From Chitinophaga pinensis (GTDB lineage: Bacteria; Bacteroidota; Bacteroidia; Chitinophagales; UBA10324): a DNA stretch of 64,000 nucleotides. The DNA lies in contig CAMDDP010000009.1 in assembly GCA_945892775.1 (NCBI GenBank), positions 1 to 64,000 of the forward strand, written 5' to 3'. Of the stretch, positions 37,552-46,794 are shown piece by piece. A program made the position numbers and the translations under genes. The stretch's first letter is position 1; each line of letters begins with the position of its first letter. The notes under the pieces are model-generated. The model had not been told where the DNA came from. It made no database searches and worked only from the letters and a program-made list of their open reading frames with translations.

Positions 37552-39858
37552 TTACGACTCAGAATTTTCCTCAAATCGGGTGACCGTTAAAATCCCTTCA
37601 AGATCTTTCATACTATTCATTAAGTCTTGTAATTGCTGTGTATCTTTCACAAACACTTTTATTATTCCCTCAAATAAGCCATCATTGGTATCAATGGTTA
37701 TAGACTGCATATTAATTTTTTCAATACCTGAAATAACATTAGTAATTTTAAACATGACCCCCACATCATCAATGCCTGTAATTTTTAATCCCGTGAGAAA
37801 GGTAATCTGATGCTGCTTCGTCCACTTTGTTCGAACAATTTTATAACCATACTTCGAAATAGAATTTATAGCCTTCGGACAATTGGGACGATGAATTTCA
37901 ACTTCTTCCTTTTTACTAATGAATCCAAAAACATCATCGCCAGGAATTGGTTTACAACATTCAGCCAGATTATAATCTATCGTTTCAGAACCTGCACCAA
38001 AAACAAACAAATTAGCATTGTGTTGCAATTTGTTTTTAATTGCCAACTCTAAATCAACGCTATTTTTTTTCTCTTTATTTCTTAATTCAATTTCATCGCC
38101 TTGTTTCACAAAATTCTGAATCTCGCTAATGTGAAAATTCCCAACTCCAACACTGTGATACAAATCATTTGAGTTATTTAACTTATAAAATCCAAGAAGC
38201 TTATTCAGATTCGAATTATTAAAATTCACCTTATATTCCTTAAAAATATTTTCAAGCACTTTTTTTCCAATAGAAATGATGCGCCGACGCTCCTCACGAA
38301 AAACATCTTTAAGTTTTGCTTTTGCTTTTGCAGTAACTACATAATTCATCCAGTCTTCGGATGGTTTCATTTTTTGGGATGTGAGAATTTCAACCTGATC
38401 ACCATTATTTAAACGATGGCTGATAGGAACGATTTTTTGATTCAGTTTTGCACCAATGCAGCGACAACCTACATCTGAATGAATTTCAAAAGCAAAATCA
38501 AGTATAGAAGAATTTTTGGGCAACACCTTGATATCTCCAATCGGAGTGAATACATAAATCTCATCCGCAAAAAGATTTAATTTAAAGTCATCAATGAAAT
38601 CAAGCGTGTTGGTATCAGGATTTTCCAATAATTCTCGAATGCTTTTGAGCCAATCATCAACTGCTGATTCGCCAATCTGTTTTTCTTTATATTTCCAATG
38701 TGCCGCATAACCCTTTTCAGCAATCTCATCCATTCGACGAGTACGAATTTGCACCTCCACCCACTTACCTTTGGGGCCCATTACCGTTGTATGCAACGCC
38801 TCATATCCATTTGCTTTGGTTGTTGAAATCCAATCGCGTAATCGATCAGGATTGGGATGGTAAAAATCAGTAACAATTGAGTACACACGCCAACAGTCTG
38901 CTTTCTCATTTTCAACATCTGAATCAACTATAATCCTGATGGCAAACTTATCATACACCTCATCAAATAAAACACCTTGTTCCTTCATCTTTCGCCAGAT
39001 AGAAGAAATAGATTTGGGGCGCCCAAAAATTTCAAATTTTTTTATACCATGTTCAGGAATAACTTCCTTAATTGGTTTAATAAATTCATTAATGTATTTA
39101 TCTCTTTCTTTTTTTGAATCAGAAAGTTTTAAAGTTATTTGTTTAAAAATTTTAGGTTCTGAATATTTAAGTGATAAATCTTCCAATTCTGTTTTTATAG
39201 AATACAATCCCAAGCGATGCGCAAGCGGAACATATAGGTAAACTGTTTCGGATGCTATTTTTAATTGCTTATTGCGAGGCATTGAATCCATGGTTCGCAT
39301 ATTGTGCAATCGATCGCTCAACTTTATTAAAATAACCCGAACATCATTTGCAAGAGTGAGTAAAATCTTGCGAATATTTTCCGCCTGAACGAAACCATGT
39401 TGATCAAAAATAACCGATATTTTTGTCAGTCCATCAATTATTTCCCTCACTTTTTTTCCAAACTCCAACTCTACATCTTCCAATGTAATTTCAGTATCTT
39501 CCACTACATCGTGTAACAATGCGCAGATTACTCCAACAGGACCAAGTCCTATTTCTTTTGCTACAATTTGTGCAACTGCAAGCGGATGTAAAATATATGG
39601 CTCACCACTTCGCCGACGCATTTCTTTGTGCGCATCTAATGCCATTTCAAACGCAAGGCGAATTTGTTTATGGTCACCTTTTTGCATTTGCGGTTTTAAA
39701 GAAGAAAGGAGTATTTTATACTGCCTTAATATTTCTTTTCTCTCCAAATTAGTTATGAAGTCATCGGCTTCTTTTTTAGCTGGATTAACCTCAATTGATT
39801 TTGATTGGATTTTATCATCCCTCATATTTTCCTTCTTCGAGTCTTTTAGTTCCCCCAT
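37552..39858 (-). CDS. Bifunctional (p)ppGpp synthetase/hydrolase (Rel/SpoT)
   Basis: Rsh enzymes make and break (p)ppGpp in the stringent response. This 768-residue protein has all expected domains: the HD hydrolase (about 80-230, with the metal motif ALLHDVVEDTEIT), the synthetase (about 260-400: GRPKSISSIWRKMKEQG, RDWISTTKANGYEALHTTV), a TGS domain (about 440-505), a zinc-finger-like region and a C-terminal ACT domain (about 690-765). The intact HD motif predicts hydrolase as well as synthetase activity. It starts only 6 bp after the stop of the beta-helix gene. Confidence 0.95.
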   Translation of the reverse strand: MGELKDSKKENMRDDKIQSKSIEVNPAKKEADDFITNLERKEILRQYKILLSSLKPQMQKGDHKQIRLAFEMALDAHKEMRRRSGEPYILHPLAVAQIVAKEIGLGPVGVICALLHDVVEDTEITLEDVELEFGKKVREIIDGLTKISVIFDQHGFVQAENIRKILLTLANDVRVILIKLSDRLHNMRTMDSMPRNKQLKIASETVYLYVPLAHRLGLYSIKTELEDLSLKYSEPKIFKQITLKLSDSKKERDKYINEFIKPIKEVIPEHGIKKFEIFGRPKSISSIWRKMKEQGVLFDEVYDKFAIRIIVDSDVENEKADCWRVYSIVTDFYHPNPDRLRDWISTTKANGYEALHTTVMGPKGKWVEVQIRTRRMDEIAEKGYAAHWKYKEKQIGESAVDDWLKSIRELLENPDTNTLDFIDDFKLNLFADEIYVFTPIGDIKVLPKNSSILDFAFEIHSDVGCRCIGAKLNQKIVPISHRLNNGDQVEILTSQKMKPSEDWMNYVVTAKAKAKLKDVFREERRRIISIGKKVLENIFKEYKVNFNNSNLNKLLGFYKLNNSNDLYHSVGVGNFHISEIQNFVKQGDEIELRNKEKKNSVDLELAIKNKLQHNANLFVFGAGSETIDYNLAECCKPIPGDDVFGFISKKEEVEIHRPNCPKAINSISKYGYKIVRTKWTKQHQITFLTGLKITGIDDVGVMFKITNVISGIEKINMQSITIDTNDGLFEGIIKVFVKDTQQLQDLMNSMKDLEGILTVTRFEENSES

Positions 39859-39864
39859 GTTCTT

Positions 39865-42576
39865 TTAATTTATAACAACAAATTTTTGTTGCCATATTAT
39901 ATTGGATGAGTGTATAGATAAAAAATAAATTCCAGCTGGTGCGCCAGCCATCGTAAAGGAATGAATAGTAGAACCAGAGAATTCGCCTGTTAAAAATGCT
40001 CTACCCATTAAGTCGTATACTTCATATTCATATTTGTTTAAATCGGGCATTTGAACATTAACTTTTCCATTAGAAGTTTGAATAGGATTTGGAAATATAT
40101 TAATAGAATTTGCATTTTTAATTTCTTTTACAGAAACCAGATTCAAAGGAGAATCTAAAACCAACACATAAGAAGAATATGGATTTAATGTATATGAACT
40201 GCTTACAAAATTTCCATCCAAATCACGAAAAACCGAATCAGTTCCAAGCGGAATATTTAAAATATTTGGAGAATAATTCATTAATAAAACTGACATACGA
40301 GAAGAATCATGTTTGAAGACATCAACAGAAAACAAATGAATGTTATCAAAATAAACTAATGAATCACTTTTTGACAACTCAAAATTTAAAGCCAAAGGCG
40401 AACCATAATACAACGTTGAAAAAATGCTTGTAAAATTTTTTCTATTTTCTTTTATGGGAAAATATTTAATTAATCCCATAGAATTATAAGGAGCATATTG
40501 CTGTTTAATATCTGAGTACATTATACCTTCTAAATTTCCTGAAGAAGAAAATGACAATTGATAATATTGATTGGCTTGAAGTTGCAAATCATTAGAAACA
40601 ATTTTTGCATAGTCAAAAGGAATTGCACCTGTTACTTCAAACTTTATACAACCACCATCCATCATTGTTGAATTATCTAATAACAAGGAATTATTGTTTA
40701 AAGGCTCAGTAATCCAACCATCAAAATTGTTTGAAAAATCTCCATTTTCAATTAAGTCAGTTCCTAAAGTATCAGTTGTATAATAATTCTGCCATTCAAC
40801 ATTTGAAACATGGCTATTTGAATCCTGCGCCGTTGTTTGATTCCATAAAGAGAGTGAAAATGCTTTCTGCCTAATCACTGTATCAAAATTACTTGACTGA
40901 TAAATTGGAAAATAATCATAAGGATTGCAGTAATAATTACTGTCACCTTTAATCGGAAAAAAACTGTAACTCTTTCCACTAATTTGAATCACTTTTTGCT
41001 TCTCATTTAGAGAATATAAAATGTTGTTGTGAAGTTGAATATTATTAGTAGTGTTGACCAGATCCCCATCAGCAATAAATATTTGTCCTTCTTGATTATT
41101 ATAAACCAAATTATTTTTAAAAGAGTGGTGGTGATTAAAAGGACCAAAATAAATTCCATAAGAAGCGGAATTAACAATGGTATTATGTATGATGGAATCA
41201 TTATTAAGATTATCCGCTAAATAAATTCCATAAGAAGATTTTTTTTGAATCGTTGTCCCCTCTAAATTTCCTTTCGTATTTAAAATAAAATTATCATCAA
41301 TAATATTAAAATCAGATTCTTGACCATAACAAACCAATGCTCCACCTTCATCAAGAAGGAGCATACAATGATTTAAACTATTTTTTTTCAATATATTAAA
41401 TTTATTATAAATAGTAATTCCAGCATAACCGCAACTATCTATAATATTATTTAAAACGGTATCATAAATAGCAGAAGAAAGTTGAATTCCATTTCCCTGG
41501 CTATAATTATCAAATCCAAAACCTCTTTCGAGCCCAATTCTTTTTATTTGATTATCACATATTCGACAATGAAAAAAAAATTCAGAAAAAATACCGCCTC
41601 CGCCACAATCTTCAATTTCATTATTTAACAACTGACAATTCAATGTTGTTTGCTTAAAAGATATCGCCCACTCCTTACACCTTTTAAACTGGCAATTAAC
41701 AATCTTTATTTCAGAGGCAAGCCCCTGAAAACGAATGGCATCTTTTGATTGCCCATTCAATTCGATACCATCAATAATTATATTACTAATATCATTAGCA
41801 GAATAAACTCCAAAATCAACAACAGATGCTTCAACAGATGAATTAATAAAATTTATTCCTATTGGTGGAATGATATAAACTTGATTGGCAAGGGTATCAC
41901 AAAACCATTCGTTAACGGTGTCCAGTTCTGACAATTTATTAAAAAAGAAGAATCCAAAAAAATCAGGGATGTTGTATTGTGTAGGTTGAGAAAGCATGAC
42001 AGTTCCTTGAGAAAAAGTATCAACACGACTTATTTCATATTTATACCTAGTTGAACGAATTGCAACTGATGCATTGTCCCAATAGCCGTCGACTTGAGTT
42101 AAAGAAGGATTATTGAGAAAATTATTTACACCGGAAGCAAAAGTTGAAATAAAACCTTTATTAGGAAATCTCGCAGGCTGCATCCATTTTCCATTCAGCC
42201 ATATACTTCTTATATAATCAGTGTCTTGAACTGAATAAATATTTCCTGCTTGTGAAAACCCCAACAACTTTTTCCCCCCCGTGACAATGGGCAACGAACC
42301 CGAACCAAATTTTCCAAAATAAATTGGCAAGCTGAAATTACCAGAGTTAGAAAGAATAATAGTTCCATAAAAAACATCATTGCTTTTTAGCAAAACTGAA
42401 TCTCCAGGAAAGAGAGTTATTGAATTTAATTTTTCCAATGTCTTCCAAGCAGAATCAGGATAAATTCCTGAAAAATTATCATCACCAAAACTTGATGAAA
42501 GATAATAAGTAGATGCACAAACATTTAGTGTTCCCCCAAATAGAATTATAAAAAAAGCAAAAAACCTTTGTTTCAT
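39865..42576 (-). CDS. Secreted right-handed beta-helix protein with T9SS sorting domain
   Basis: This protein of about 903 residues begins with a signal peptide (FFAFFIILFGGTLNVCAS), then the block YYLSSSFGDDNFSGIYPDSA, typical of pectate-lyase-like beta-helix proteins. Repeating parallel-helix rungs rich in Asn and Ile fill about 240-560 (NNIIDSCGYAGITIYN, NLNNDSIIHNTIVNSASYGI). A carbohydrate-binding-like sandwich lies near 590-720. The end is a T9SS sorting domain (INIFPNPIQTSNGKVNVQMP, then GAPAGIYFLSIHS). It may be a polysaccharide lyase or hydrolase. Catalytic residues are not obvious. The frame opens at 42645, but the ATG at 42576 gives the correct signal peptide. Confidence 0.85.
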   Translation of the reverse strand: MKQRFFAFFIILFGGTLNVCASTYYLSSSFGDDNFSGIYPDSAWKTLEKLNSITLFPGDSVLLKSNDVFYGTIILSNSGNFSLPIYFGKFGSGSLPIVTGGKKLLGFSQAGNIYSVQDTDYIRSIWLNGKWMQPARFPNKGFISTFASGVNNFLNNPSLTQVDGYWDNASVAIRSTRYKYEISRVDTFSQGTVMLSQPTQYNIPDFFGFFFFNKLSELDTVNEWFCDTLANQVYIIPPIGINFINSSVEASVVDFGVYSANDISNIIIDGIELNGQSKDAIRFQGLASEIKIVNCQFKRCKEWAISFKQTTLNCQLLNNEIEDCGGGGIFSEFFFHCRICDNQIKRIGLERGFGFDNYSQGNGIQLSSAIYDTVLNNIIDSCGYAGITIYNKFNILKKNSLNHCMLLLDEGGALVCYGQESDFNIIDDNFILNTKGNLEGTTIQKKSSYGIYLADNLNNDSIIHNTIVNSASYGIYFGPFNHHHSFKNNLVYNNQEGQIFIADGDLVNTTNNIQLHNNILYSLNEKQKVIQISGKSYSFFPIKGDSNYYCNPYDYFPIYQSSNFDTVIRQKAFSLSLWNQTTAQDSNSHVSNVEWQNYYTTDTLGTDLIENGDFSNNFDGWITEPLNNNSLLLDNSTMMDGGCIKFEVTGAIPFDYAKIVSNDLQLQANQYYQLSFSSSGNLEGIMYSDIKQQYAPYNSMGLIKYFPIKENRKNFTSIFSTLYYGSPLALNFELSKSDSLVYFDNIHLFSVDVFKHDSSRMSVLLMNYSPNILNIPLGTDSVFRDLDGNFVSSSYTLNPYSSYVLVLDSPLNLVSVKEIKNANSINIFPNPIQTSNGKVNVQMPDLNKYEYEVYDLMGRAFLTGEFSGSTIHSFTMAGAPAGIYFLSIHSSNIIWQQKFVVIN

Positions 42577-42676
42577 TCGGCTTGAAATGTACGATGAACA
42601 TTGTGTCAACTTTGTAAAAATATCAACGAAGGCAATGTGAATCATTTAATTTTTCATTTCTTCGTTCACCATTTAC

Positions 42677-42707
42677 TTGATTTACATTCACGAAAATTTT
42701 AACTTTA
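42677..42707 (+). promoter_or_regulatory. Candidate promoter of the kinase-like gene
   Basis: TTG (42677-42679), 20 bp, then TAACTTTA (42700-42707), one mismatch from TAnnTTTG, 15 bp before the ATG at 42722. The TTG here is the -33 site rather than a start codon. Confidence 0.55.
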
Positions 42708-42721
42708 AAACAAATTCGTCA

Positions 42722-43486
42722 ATGGCTGCAATTACCCAAACAAGTAAGGATAAAAACAAGGAAAAAACTTCTTCTCTAAAAAAATTACTTGAAGCAGGTC
42801 GCCTATTACAACAAGCTGGGAACCATCATCACCCGTTTAATGAAAAATTAGATTGGATTGAAACCTTGATTCATACTGAAGAATTAGAACGAAGAAGATT
42901 TGCTGAATATCTAAATGAAGATTTAGGATCGATGTTGGCAGGAATCAAGTTAAAATTTTCATCCATTGAAAAAGAAGTAACAGATTTATCCCCGGAGTCA
43001 AAAGAATCTTTTAATTCTGGAATTAATTCGTTAGATGAGGCAATAGAACAAATCAGAAATCTTGCACATCATGAAATGCCAATGAATATGGATTTCGGAT
43101 TAACCAATGCAATTAATAATTTGGTAAATAGAATTAATGAATCGGCATTATTAGCTGTTCAAATTCACATTATTAATTCAGAAATAAGTTTGCCAATTGC
43201 CCTAGAAACAACTGCCTATCGAATATTACAAGAACTGCTTAAAAATATCATGTATCACTCTAAAGCTGTAAATTCTAGTATTTTCATTTACCAGCATGGC
43301 TCAAAATTACTTATTGAAATTTCAGATGACGGCGTTGGTTTTGATTATCAAAAAGAATTGCATAACCCACGCGGATTAGGATTAAAGAAAATATTTCAGC
43401 GTTTACAAATGTTAGGCGGAAAAATTGATGTGCTTTCCACTCAAAAAATAGGAACCAAGTTCTGTATAGAACTTCCACTTAAATAA
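42722..43486 (+). CDS. NarL-type sensor-kinase-like protein lacking the phosphoacceptor histidine
   Basis: This 254-residue cytoplasmic protein matches HPK7/NarX-type kinases: a dimerisation helix (about 50-120), then a GHKL ATPase domain (about 155-254). The ATPase parts look intact: the N box AYRILQELLKNIMYHSKA, SDDGVGFDYQ, GLGLKKIFQRLQMLGG and the closing GTKFCIELPL. In the dimerisation helix the usual L-H-D-x-x-G-x-x-L is ERRRFAEYLNEDLGSMLAGI, with Asn65 (codon AAT) in place of the phosphorylated histidine. Autophosphorylation at that site is therefore impossible. It could act as a phosphatase, an allosteric partner or a decoy for the response regulator 108 bp downstream, or use another residue. 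No sensor domain or membrane segment is present. Confidence 0.85.
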   Translation: MAAITQTSKDKNKEKTSSLKKLLEAGRLLQQAGNHHHPFNEKLDWIETLIHTEELERRRFAEYLNEDLGSMLAGIKLKFSSIEKEVTDLSPESKESFNSGINSLDEAIEQIRNLAHHEMPMNMDFGLTNAINNLVNRINESALLAVQIHIINSEISLPIALETTAYRILQELLKNIMYHSKAVNSSIFIYQHGSKLLIEISDDGVGFDYQKELHNPRGLGLKKIFQRLQMLGGKIDVLSTQKIGTKFCIELPLK

Positions 43487-43540
43487 TTCATTCAATACAA
43501 TTAACAAATTAGGGTTAGCAATAAGTAACTAGCCATTCTA

Positions 43541-43568
43541 TTGTTTATATATTCACCATATATTTTTG
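43541..43568 (+). promoter_or_regulatory. Candidate promoter of the response regulator
   Basis: TTG (43541-43543), 17 bp, then TATTTTTG (43561-43568), a perfect TAnnTTTG box. It lies 26 bp before the ATG at 43595, suggesting that the regulator is also read independently of the kinase-like gene. Confidence 0.5.
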
Positions 43569-43594
43569 AATCACAAATTCATTAAGAAATAATT

Positions 43595-44281
43595 ATGAAT
43601 CAAATTAAAATTTTTGTTGCCGATGACCATCAACTTTTTATTGAGGGAATAAAAGCTCTTACCCGCGATAGCCAAGAAGTAAAATTGATTGGTGAAGCTG
43701 AAAATGGAGATGATTTATTAACCCAATTAAAAACAACCCTTCCTGATGTTATTTTAATGGACATTAATATGCCAAAAATAAATGGTATTGAAGCCACAAA
43801 AAAAATCCGTCAGCTATACCCAGAAATAAAAATTTTAGCTCTTACCATGTTTGATGACACATTATATGTAACTGAAATGATAAAAGCAGGAGCTTCAGGA
43901 TACCTACTAAAAAATGCAGGAAAAACAGAACTCATAACAGCAATAACAACTGTTTATAAAGGTGAAAGATATGTAAGCAGTGAAGTTTCTCTAAAAATGA
44001 TAGAAAAAATGAATAGCGGTATTCAAAATTCTGCTGACAATAAAATAGCCCCTGTTCGTAAATCTGAAGTGACCAAGAAAGAATTGGAAATATTAAAATT
44101 GATTGCAACGGAATTAACCAACGCTGAAATTGCAATAAAATTAAATAATAGCCCAATGACCATAATTACCCATAGAAAAAATTTGTTGCGAAAACTTGGC
44201 GTAAAAAACACAGCCGGCCTTATAAAGTATGCAATGGAAAATGGCATGCTAAACGATGATTATCAGATAAGTAAGCATTAA
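43595..44281 (+). CDS. LuxR/NarL-family response regulator
   Basis: This 228-residue protein has a receiver domain (1-120) with the acidic pocket in FVADDHQLF, the phosphorylated Asp56 (DVILMDINMP), the conserved threonine in ILALTMFDD and the lysine in GYLLKNAGK. A LuxR-type helix-turn-helix follows (about 158-222: LTNAEIAIKLNNSPMTIITH, RKNLLRKLGVKN). All phosphorylation residues are intact, in contrast to its kinase-like neighbour. It should bind DNA as a phosphorylation-driven dimer; targets are unknown. Confidence 0.93.
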   Translation: MNQIKIFVADDHQLFIEGIKALTRDSQEVKLIGEAENGDDLLTQLKTTLPDVILMDINMPKINGIEATKKIRQLYPEIKILALTMFDDTLYVTEMIKAGASGYLLKNAGKTELITAITTVYKGERYVSSEVSLKMIEKMNSGIQNSADNKIAPVRKSEVTKKELEILKLIATELTNAEIAIKLNNSPMTIITHRKNLLRKLGVKNTAGLIKYAMENGMLNDDYQISKH

Positions 44282-44394
44282 TTTTATTTTTTTTTCTATC
44301 TCTATCTATTCCTTTCTAATTGGGGGAGAGGTATTTTTTTTCACAAGATTATAGAAAATTATAATTTTCCTGTAACCTAAATTGAATTCGTTTG

Positions 44395-44525
44395 TAGAAG
44401 ACCTCAAACACAAAGGGAATTTCGTTTCAAACCGAAAATTTCATAAAAAATTTAACCGCCTTCTTTCACGCTCACTTTAGGTTTGGTGTTTTACCTACGG
44501 AGAGATTTGAGGGCGGTTTTTTTAT
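44395..44525 (+). ncRNA. Candidate structured small RNA ending in an intrinsic terminator
   Basis: The 436-bp gap between the response regulator and trigger factor has a T-rich stretch at 44282-44360, then this unit and a tRNA. AACCGCCTTC (44454-44463) pairs with GAGGGCGGTT (44509-44518) in a 10-bp stem with one G-U pair, followed by a run of T. Inside it CTC:GAG (44471-44473:44502-44504) and TAGGT:ACCTA (44478-44482:44493-44497) continue a rod interrupted by internal loops. Near the putative 5' end CCTCAAA (44402-44408) complements TTTGAGG (44506-44512), which would compete with or cross the terminator stem. TTCGTTTG (44387-44394) is one mismatch from a -7 box. No reading frame of note is present. 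A rod with bulges recalls 6S-type RNAs, but I cannot assign a family. Confidence 0.5.
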
Positions 44526-44554
44526 TTTATTAATCCCAACAATATATTTTAAAG

Positions 44555-44589
44555 TTCTGACACTCCATCTTTATTCTGTATTACATTTG
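44555..44589 (+). promoter_or_regulatory. Promoter of tRNA-Leu
   Basis: TACATTTG (44582-44589) is a perfect TAnnTTTG box 19 bp before the tRNA. TTCTG (44555-44559) is a possible -33 element at a 22-bp spacing. Confidence 0.55.
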
Positions 44590-44608
44590 CCCTCCCTTTA
44601 ATACCAAT

Positions 44609-44690
44609 GCGGGTATGGCGAAATTGGCAGACGCGCTAGACTTAGGATCTAGTGCCGCAAGGCATGTGGGTTCGACCCCCTCTACCCGCA
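44609..44690 (+). tRNA. tRNA-Leu (anticodon UAG)
   Basis: The gene is 82 nt and folds as a class II tRNA. The acceptor stem is GCGGGTA with TACCCGC, with discriminator A. The anticodon stem CTAGA/TCTAG encloses loop CTTAGGA, anticodon TAG, which reads CUN leucine codons. The long variable arm is TGCCGCAAGGCAT, and the T arm contains GGTTCGACCCC. CCA is not encoded. A run of T follows at once (44692-44699). Confidence 0.97.
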
Positions 44691-44718
44691 CTTTTTTTTA
44701 TTTTAAACAAATTCCAAA

Positions 44719-46095
44719 GTGAACATTACTAAAGAAAAGCTCAACGACCTTCATTTACAGGTCAACATCAATATTGCCCCAGCTGATTATTTACCCAAAG
44801 TTGAAGAGGCGATAAAAGTTTACAGCAAAAAATTAAATATACCGGGCTTTAGAAAAGGACATGTGCCCCAAGGAATGGCAAAAAAAATGGTTGGCAATGA
44901 AATGCTCGCCGAAGAATTGAATAAATTAATTGGAGAAACACTTGACAATTATATAAAAGAAGAAAAACTAAACATACTTGGTCAACCACTTCCAGTTGAG
45001 AACATGAAGAAGCAAGAAATAAATATTCAATCCCCTTCTTCTTATGATTTTTCTTTTGAATTAGGATTAGTAAGTGAATATCAATTATCCGATTTAGCCA
45101 AAAAAGAGTTTTTAAATTATGAGGTGAAGCCCGAAGAAAAAACAGTGTTAGATGAAATTGAAAAACTAAAGGTGCGTTACGGTACTACTGAAGAAACTGA
45201 TACCATAATAAAGGATTCTGTTCTATCCATCATTTTCAAGGAATTGAATAATGATGAAAGTGAAAAATTAAACGGAATTGAAAGGACAAGAAGAATTTCT
45301 ATTGAGTCTTTTAGCAATGAGCAAGTTAAGAATAATATAATGTCATTGAAGAAAGGTGAATCTTTAGTTATTAATATTTTTGATGCCTATAGCAATAACG
45401 AAGAGCTTATTATTCACAATATACTTGATATAAACCACGACCAAGCCAATGGCATGGGTCATACTTTTAAAGTAACAATTGATGGAATTTTTGAGGTAAA
45501 AAAAACCGACCTCAACCAAGATTTATACAATCGTTTATTTGGCGATGGAATAGTAAACAACGAAGTGGAATTACATGAAAAAATAAAAGAGGAATTAACA
45601 CGCTCGTATAAAGGTGCTGCACATCAAAAATTACTGAATGACATTTCTACTTATTTAATTGAAAACACAACAATCAGTTTTCCTGACAACTTTTTAAAGA
45701 AGTGGATTCTTACAAACAATGAAAATCCTGTAACCTCTGAACAAGTAGAAAAAGAATTTGGCCAATTTATACGACAGTTAAAATGGGATCTGATTACCGA
45801 ACGAATTTCTAAAGAAGCTGGAATAAAAATTGAAGGGGCAGAATTAAAATCTTTCACCATACAACGCTTACGTGAGCAATACTTTGCTGGCCAAGTTAAT
45901 GAAATGGTGGAGCAATATTTAGGGCAAATGGCCGATAAGATTATGACAGAAGAAAAATCGCGCCGCAACTATTTTAACATGTTGATGGAGGAAAAGTTAT
46001 TTGCTGAATTAAAGAAAAAAGCAAATATTCAACCTCGAGAAATTTCTTATGACGAATTCATTCATCTTGAAGGACAACACAACCACCACCACTAA
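44719..46095 (+). CDS. tig: Trigger factor
   Basis: Trigger factor is the ribosome-bound chaperone for nascent chains. This 458-residue protein starts at GTG (44719), and its N-terminal ribosome-binding domain has the signature NIPGFRKGHVPQGM. The middle domain lacks the conserved prolyl-isomerase sequence, as is usual in Bacteroidota. The C-terminal helical domain closes with a short histidine-rich end (QHNHHH), a possible metal site. It heads the tig-clpP-clpX operon 28 bp after tRNA-Leu. Confidence 0.95.
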   Translation: MNITKEKLNDLHLQVNINIAPADYLPKVEEAIKVYSKKLNIPGFRKGHVPQGMAKKMVGNEMLAEELNKLIGETLDNYIKEEKLNILGQPLPVENMKKQEINIQSPSSYDFSFELGLVSEYQLSDLAKKEFLNYEVKPEEKTVLDEIEKLKVRYGTTEETDTIIKDSVLSIIFKELNNDESEKLNGIERTRRISIESFSNEQVKNNIMSLKKGESLVINIFDAYSNNEELIIHNILDINHDQANGMGHTFKVTIDGIFEVKKTDLNQDLYNRLFGDGIVNNEVELHEKIKEELTRSYKGAAHQKLLNDISTYLIENTTISFPDNFLKKWILTNNENPVTSEQVEKEFGQFIRQLKWDLITERISKEAGIKIEGAELKSFTIQRLREQYFAGQVNEMVEQYLGQMADKIMTEEKSRRNYFNMLMEEKLFAELKKKANIQPREISYDEFIHLEGQHNHHH

Positions 46096-46107
46096 AAATC
46101 AACACAC

Positions 46108-46794
46108 ATGAATTACGGAAAAGAATTTAGAAATTATGCTATAAAGCATAAAGGAATTGGAGCAGTTACAGTTGACTCAGTGATGAAGCAACAAATTACA
46201 AACCTTACACCTTATATTATTGAAGAGCGCCCAATGAATGTCGCATCAATGGATGTGTTTTCCAGGTTAATGATGGATCGCATCATATTTATGGGTGAAG
46301 GAATTAACGATTATGTGGCCAATGTTATTCAGGCACAATTATTATTTCTTGAATCGGCTGACGCAAAACGCGATATTCAGATTTATATTAATAGCCCAGG
46401 GGGCTCAGTTTATGCAGGTTTAGGAATTTATGACACAATGCAATACATCCAACCAGATGTTGCCACAATTTGCACAGGTATAGCCGCTTCAATGGCAGCC
46501 GTATTATTGTGTGCTGGTCAGAAGGGAAAGAGAACCGCATTGCCACACTCACGAGTAATGATTCATCAGCCAATGGGTGGGGCCGAGGGGCAAGCAAGTG
46601 ACATAGAAATAACAGCTCGTGAAATTTTAAAGCTTAAAAAAGAATTATACGAAATTATTGCTCTTCATTCCAATCAACAATTTAAAAAAGTGGAAAAAGA
46701 CAGTGATCGTGACTATTGGATGCTAGCCCAAGAAGCAAAAGACTATGGAATGATTGACGAAGTTTTGATTAAAAAAACACAGAACGCAGGATGA
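46108..46794 (+). CDS. clpP: ATP-dependent Clp protease proteolytic subunit
   Basis: ClpP forms the barrel of the ClpXP protease. The catalytic serine is Ser128 (TGIAASMAAVLL), the histidine His153 (RVMIHQPMGG), and the aspartate lies in DSDRDYWMLAQEAKDYGMID. The segment IYINSPGGSVYAGLGIYDTM forms the oxyanion side. The N-terminal propeptide-like extension of about 30 residues is typical for the phylum. It is 12 bp after tig and overlaps clpX by 4 bp. Confidence 0.98.
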   Translation: MNYGKEFRNYAIKHKGIGAVTVDSVMKQQITNLTPYIIEERPMNVASMDVFSRLMMDRIIFMGEGINDYVANVIQAQLLFLESADAKRDIQIYINSPGGSVYAGLGIYDTMQYIQPDVATICTGIAASMAAVLLCAGQKGKRTALPHSRVMIHQPMGGAEGQASDIEITAREILKLKKELYEIIALHSNQQFKKVEKDSDRDYWMLAQEAKDYGMIDEVLIKKTQNAG

